Shown piece after piece: positions 63,508 through 64,000 of a stretch of 64,000 nt of DNA. Position 1 is the stretch's first letter. Each line of letters starts with the position of its first letter. Under the pieces are notes generated by a model that saw nothing but the letters and a program-made list of their open reading frames with translations, was not told the origin of the DNA and made no database searches. Source of the stretch: Croceibacterium_B sp963783195 (GTDB lineage Bacteria > Pseudomonadota > Alphaproteobacteria > Sphingomonadales > Sphingomonadaceae); NCBI GenBank assembly GCA_963783195.1, contig CAWAMV010000004.1:2232001-2296000 (forward strand), read 5' to 3'. The position numbers and the translations under genes are program-made.

Positions 63508-64000
63508 ATCTCCCCGCGCTGCCGGCGAATGGCGAACCACTTGGCGACATTGGCGTTGTGATCGGCCAGATTGTCAGAGAAGACGTGTCCGCCGGTCCCG
63601 TCAGCCACCATGTAGAGCGCCTTGGTCGGCGCCGGGTGAAGCACCGCCTCGATCGAGGCGCGACCCGGATTCGTAATCGGTCCCTTGGGCAGGCCGGCCA
63701 TCGTGTAGGTGTTGTACCCGTTGACGGCGGCGATCTCGCTCTGGCGGATACGGCGGCCCAGCGGCTTGCCCTTTGTGATCGGATAGATGATCGTGGGATC
63801 GGCCTGCAGCAGCATTCCCTGCTTGACGCGATTGGAATAGAGCCCCGCGACCATCTTGCGTTCGGCTGGCTTGCCCGTTTCCTTTTCGACTATCGCGGCC
63901 AGCGTGATCGCCTCCTGCGGGGTCGAAACGGCGATGTCCTTCGCACGCTTTGGCCACAGCTCGCCGATGGTCTTCTGCATCGCCTGCTGCATCCTTGCGA
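63504..64000 (-). CDS. mltG: Endolytic transglycosylase MltG (C-terminal part, cut by window edge)
   Basis: The last 165 codons of MltG, an inner-membrane lytic transglycosylase that ends nascent glycan strands. The catalytic glutamate is in LAAIVEKETGK, followed by the YceG-family motifs GLYSNRVKQGMLLQADPTI, YNTYTMAGLPKGPITNPG, ASIEAVLHPAPTKALYMVAD and HVFSDNLADHNANVAKW. The N-terminal membrane helix and LysM-like domain are outside the window. It is coupled to the 2H phosphoesterase gene downstream. Confidence 0.93.
   Translation of the reverse strand, partial: ARMQQAMQKTIGELWPKRAKDIAVSTPQEAITLAAIVEKETGKPAERKMVAGLYSNRVKQGMLLQADPTIIYPITKGKPLGRRIRQSEIAAVNGYNTYTMAGLPKGPITNPGRASIEAVLHPAPTKALYMVADGTGGHVFSDNLADHNANVAKWFAIRRQRGEM

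Overview
The window is high-GC chromosomal DNA of an alphaproteobacterium, most likely order Sphingomonadales and probably family Erythrobacteraceae. That placement is my inference. It rests on a DivL-type tyrosine 'histidine kinase' in an ahcY-divL-tsaE-amgK-murU-addB order, a C4-pathway 5-aminolevulinate synthase, an alphaproteobacterial type III ornithine/lysine decarboxylase next to a deoxyhypusine-synthase-like enzyme, and overall protein similarity. There is no rRNA operon, CRISPR array, insertion sequence or prophage.

Layout. 1-7.2 kb (minus): a tightly overlapping operon for adenosylhomocysteine turnover, cell-cycle control (DivL), tRNA modification (TsaE), peptidoglycan sugar recycling (AmgK/MurU) and recombination (AddB, cut by the window edge). 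7.4-9.3 kb (plus): a peroxiredoxin and a membrane-anchored LuxR-type regulator with a duplicated C-terminal domain. 9.4-13.4 kb (minus): a divergent MurA, FolE, a phospholipase-D-family enzyme and a hemerythrin. 13.5-21.9 kb (minus): a curli-type functional amyloid locus made of a LuxR regulator, CsgF, CsgG, two very large curlin-repeat proteins, two smaller curlins and an uncharacterised secreted protein. 22-24.8 kb: tRNA-Arg, MutT, two Flp pilins and an M48 lipoprotein protease. 24.9-28.7 kb (minus): AccA, XerD and two uncharacterised proteins. 28.8-32.2 kb (plus): AroK, AroB and a POT peptide transporter.

32.4-38.7 kb holds a DUF488 protein, a palindromic intergenic repeat, PccB, glutathione reductase, an MFS exporter and Pgi. 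38.9-41.3 kb (plus) is the LepB-Rnc-Era cluster. 41.3-48 kb (minus) carries an MFS drug exporter, a small HTH protein, TopA, a membrane protein, DprA and PlsY. 48-55 kb (plus) carries MurI, ALA synthase, a NarX/NarL-like two-component pair and a PAS-GGDEF-EAL-PilZ cyclic-di-GMP protein. 55-57.5 kb (minus) is a polyamine pair. 57.6-64 kb holds a threonine-dehydratase-like enzyme, two MAPEG proteins, PobA/PobR, a lipoprotein formylglycine-generating-enzyme homologue, tRNA-Met, a 2H phosphoesterase and the C-terminal part of MltG.

Two points cut across the window. First, the curli locus is its most distinctive content. The first large curlin has about fifty Q-ending strands by hand count, against five repeats in E. 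coli CsgA. The spacers that follow both large curlin genes contain perfect hairpins, and the spacer between csgG and the first large curlin carries three copies of a 10-bp box. Second, several genes are broken by single-base indels: the essential era, pccB, the GGDEF-EAL gene and above all both large curlins. Most can be repaired by changing a short homopolymer by one base, so base-calling error is the simplest explanation. The density in one curlin gene (about ten in 1.5 kb) is nevertheless far above the rest and deserves checking. I found no clear new defence or mobile system.
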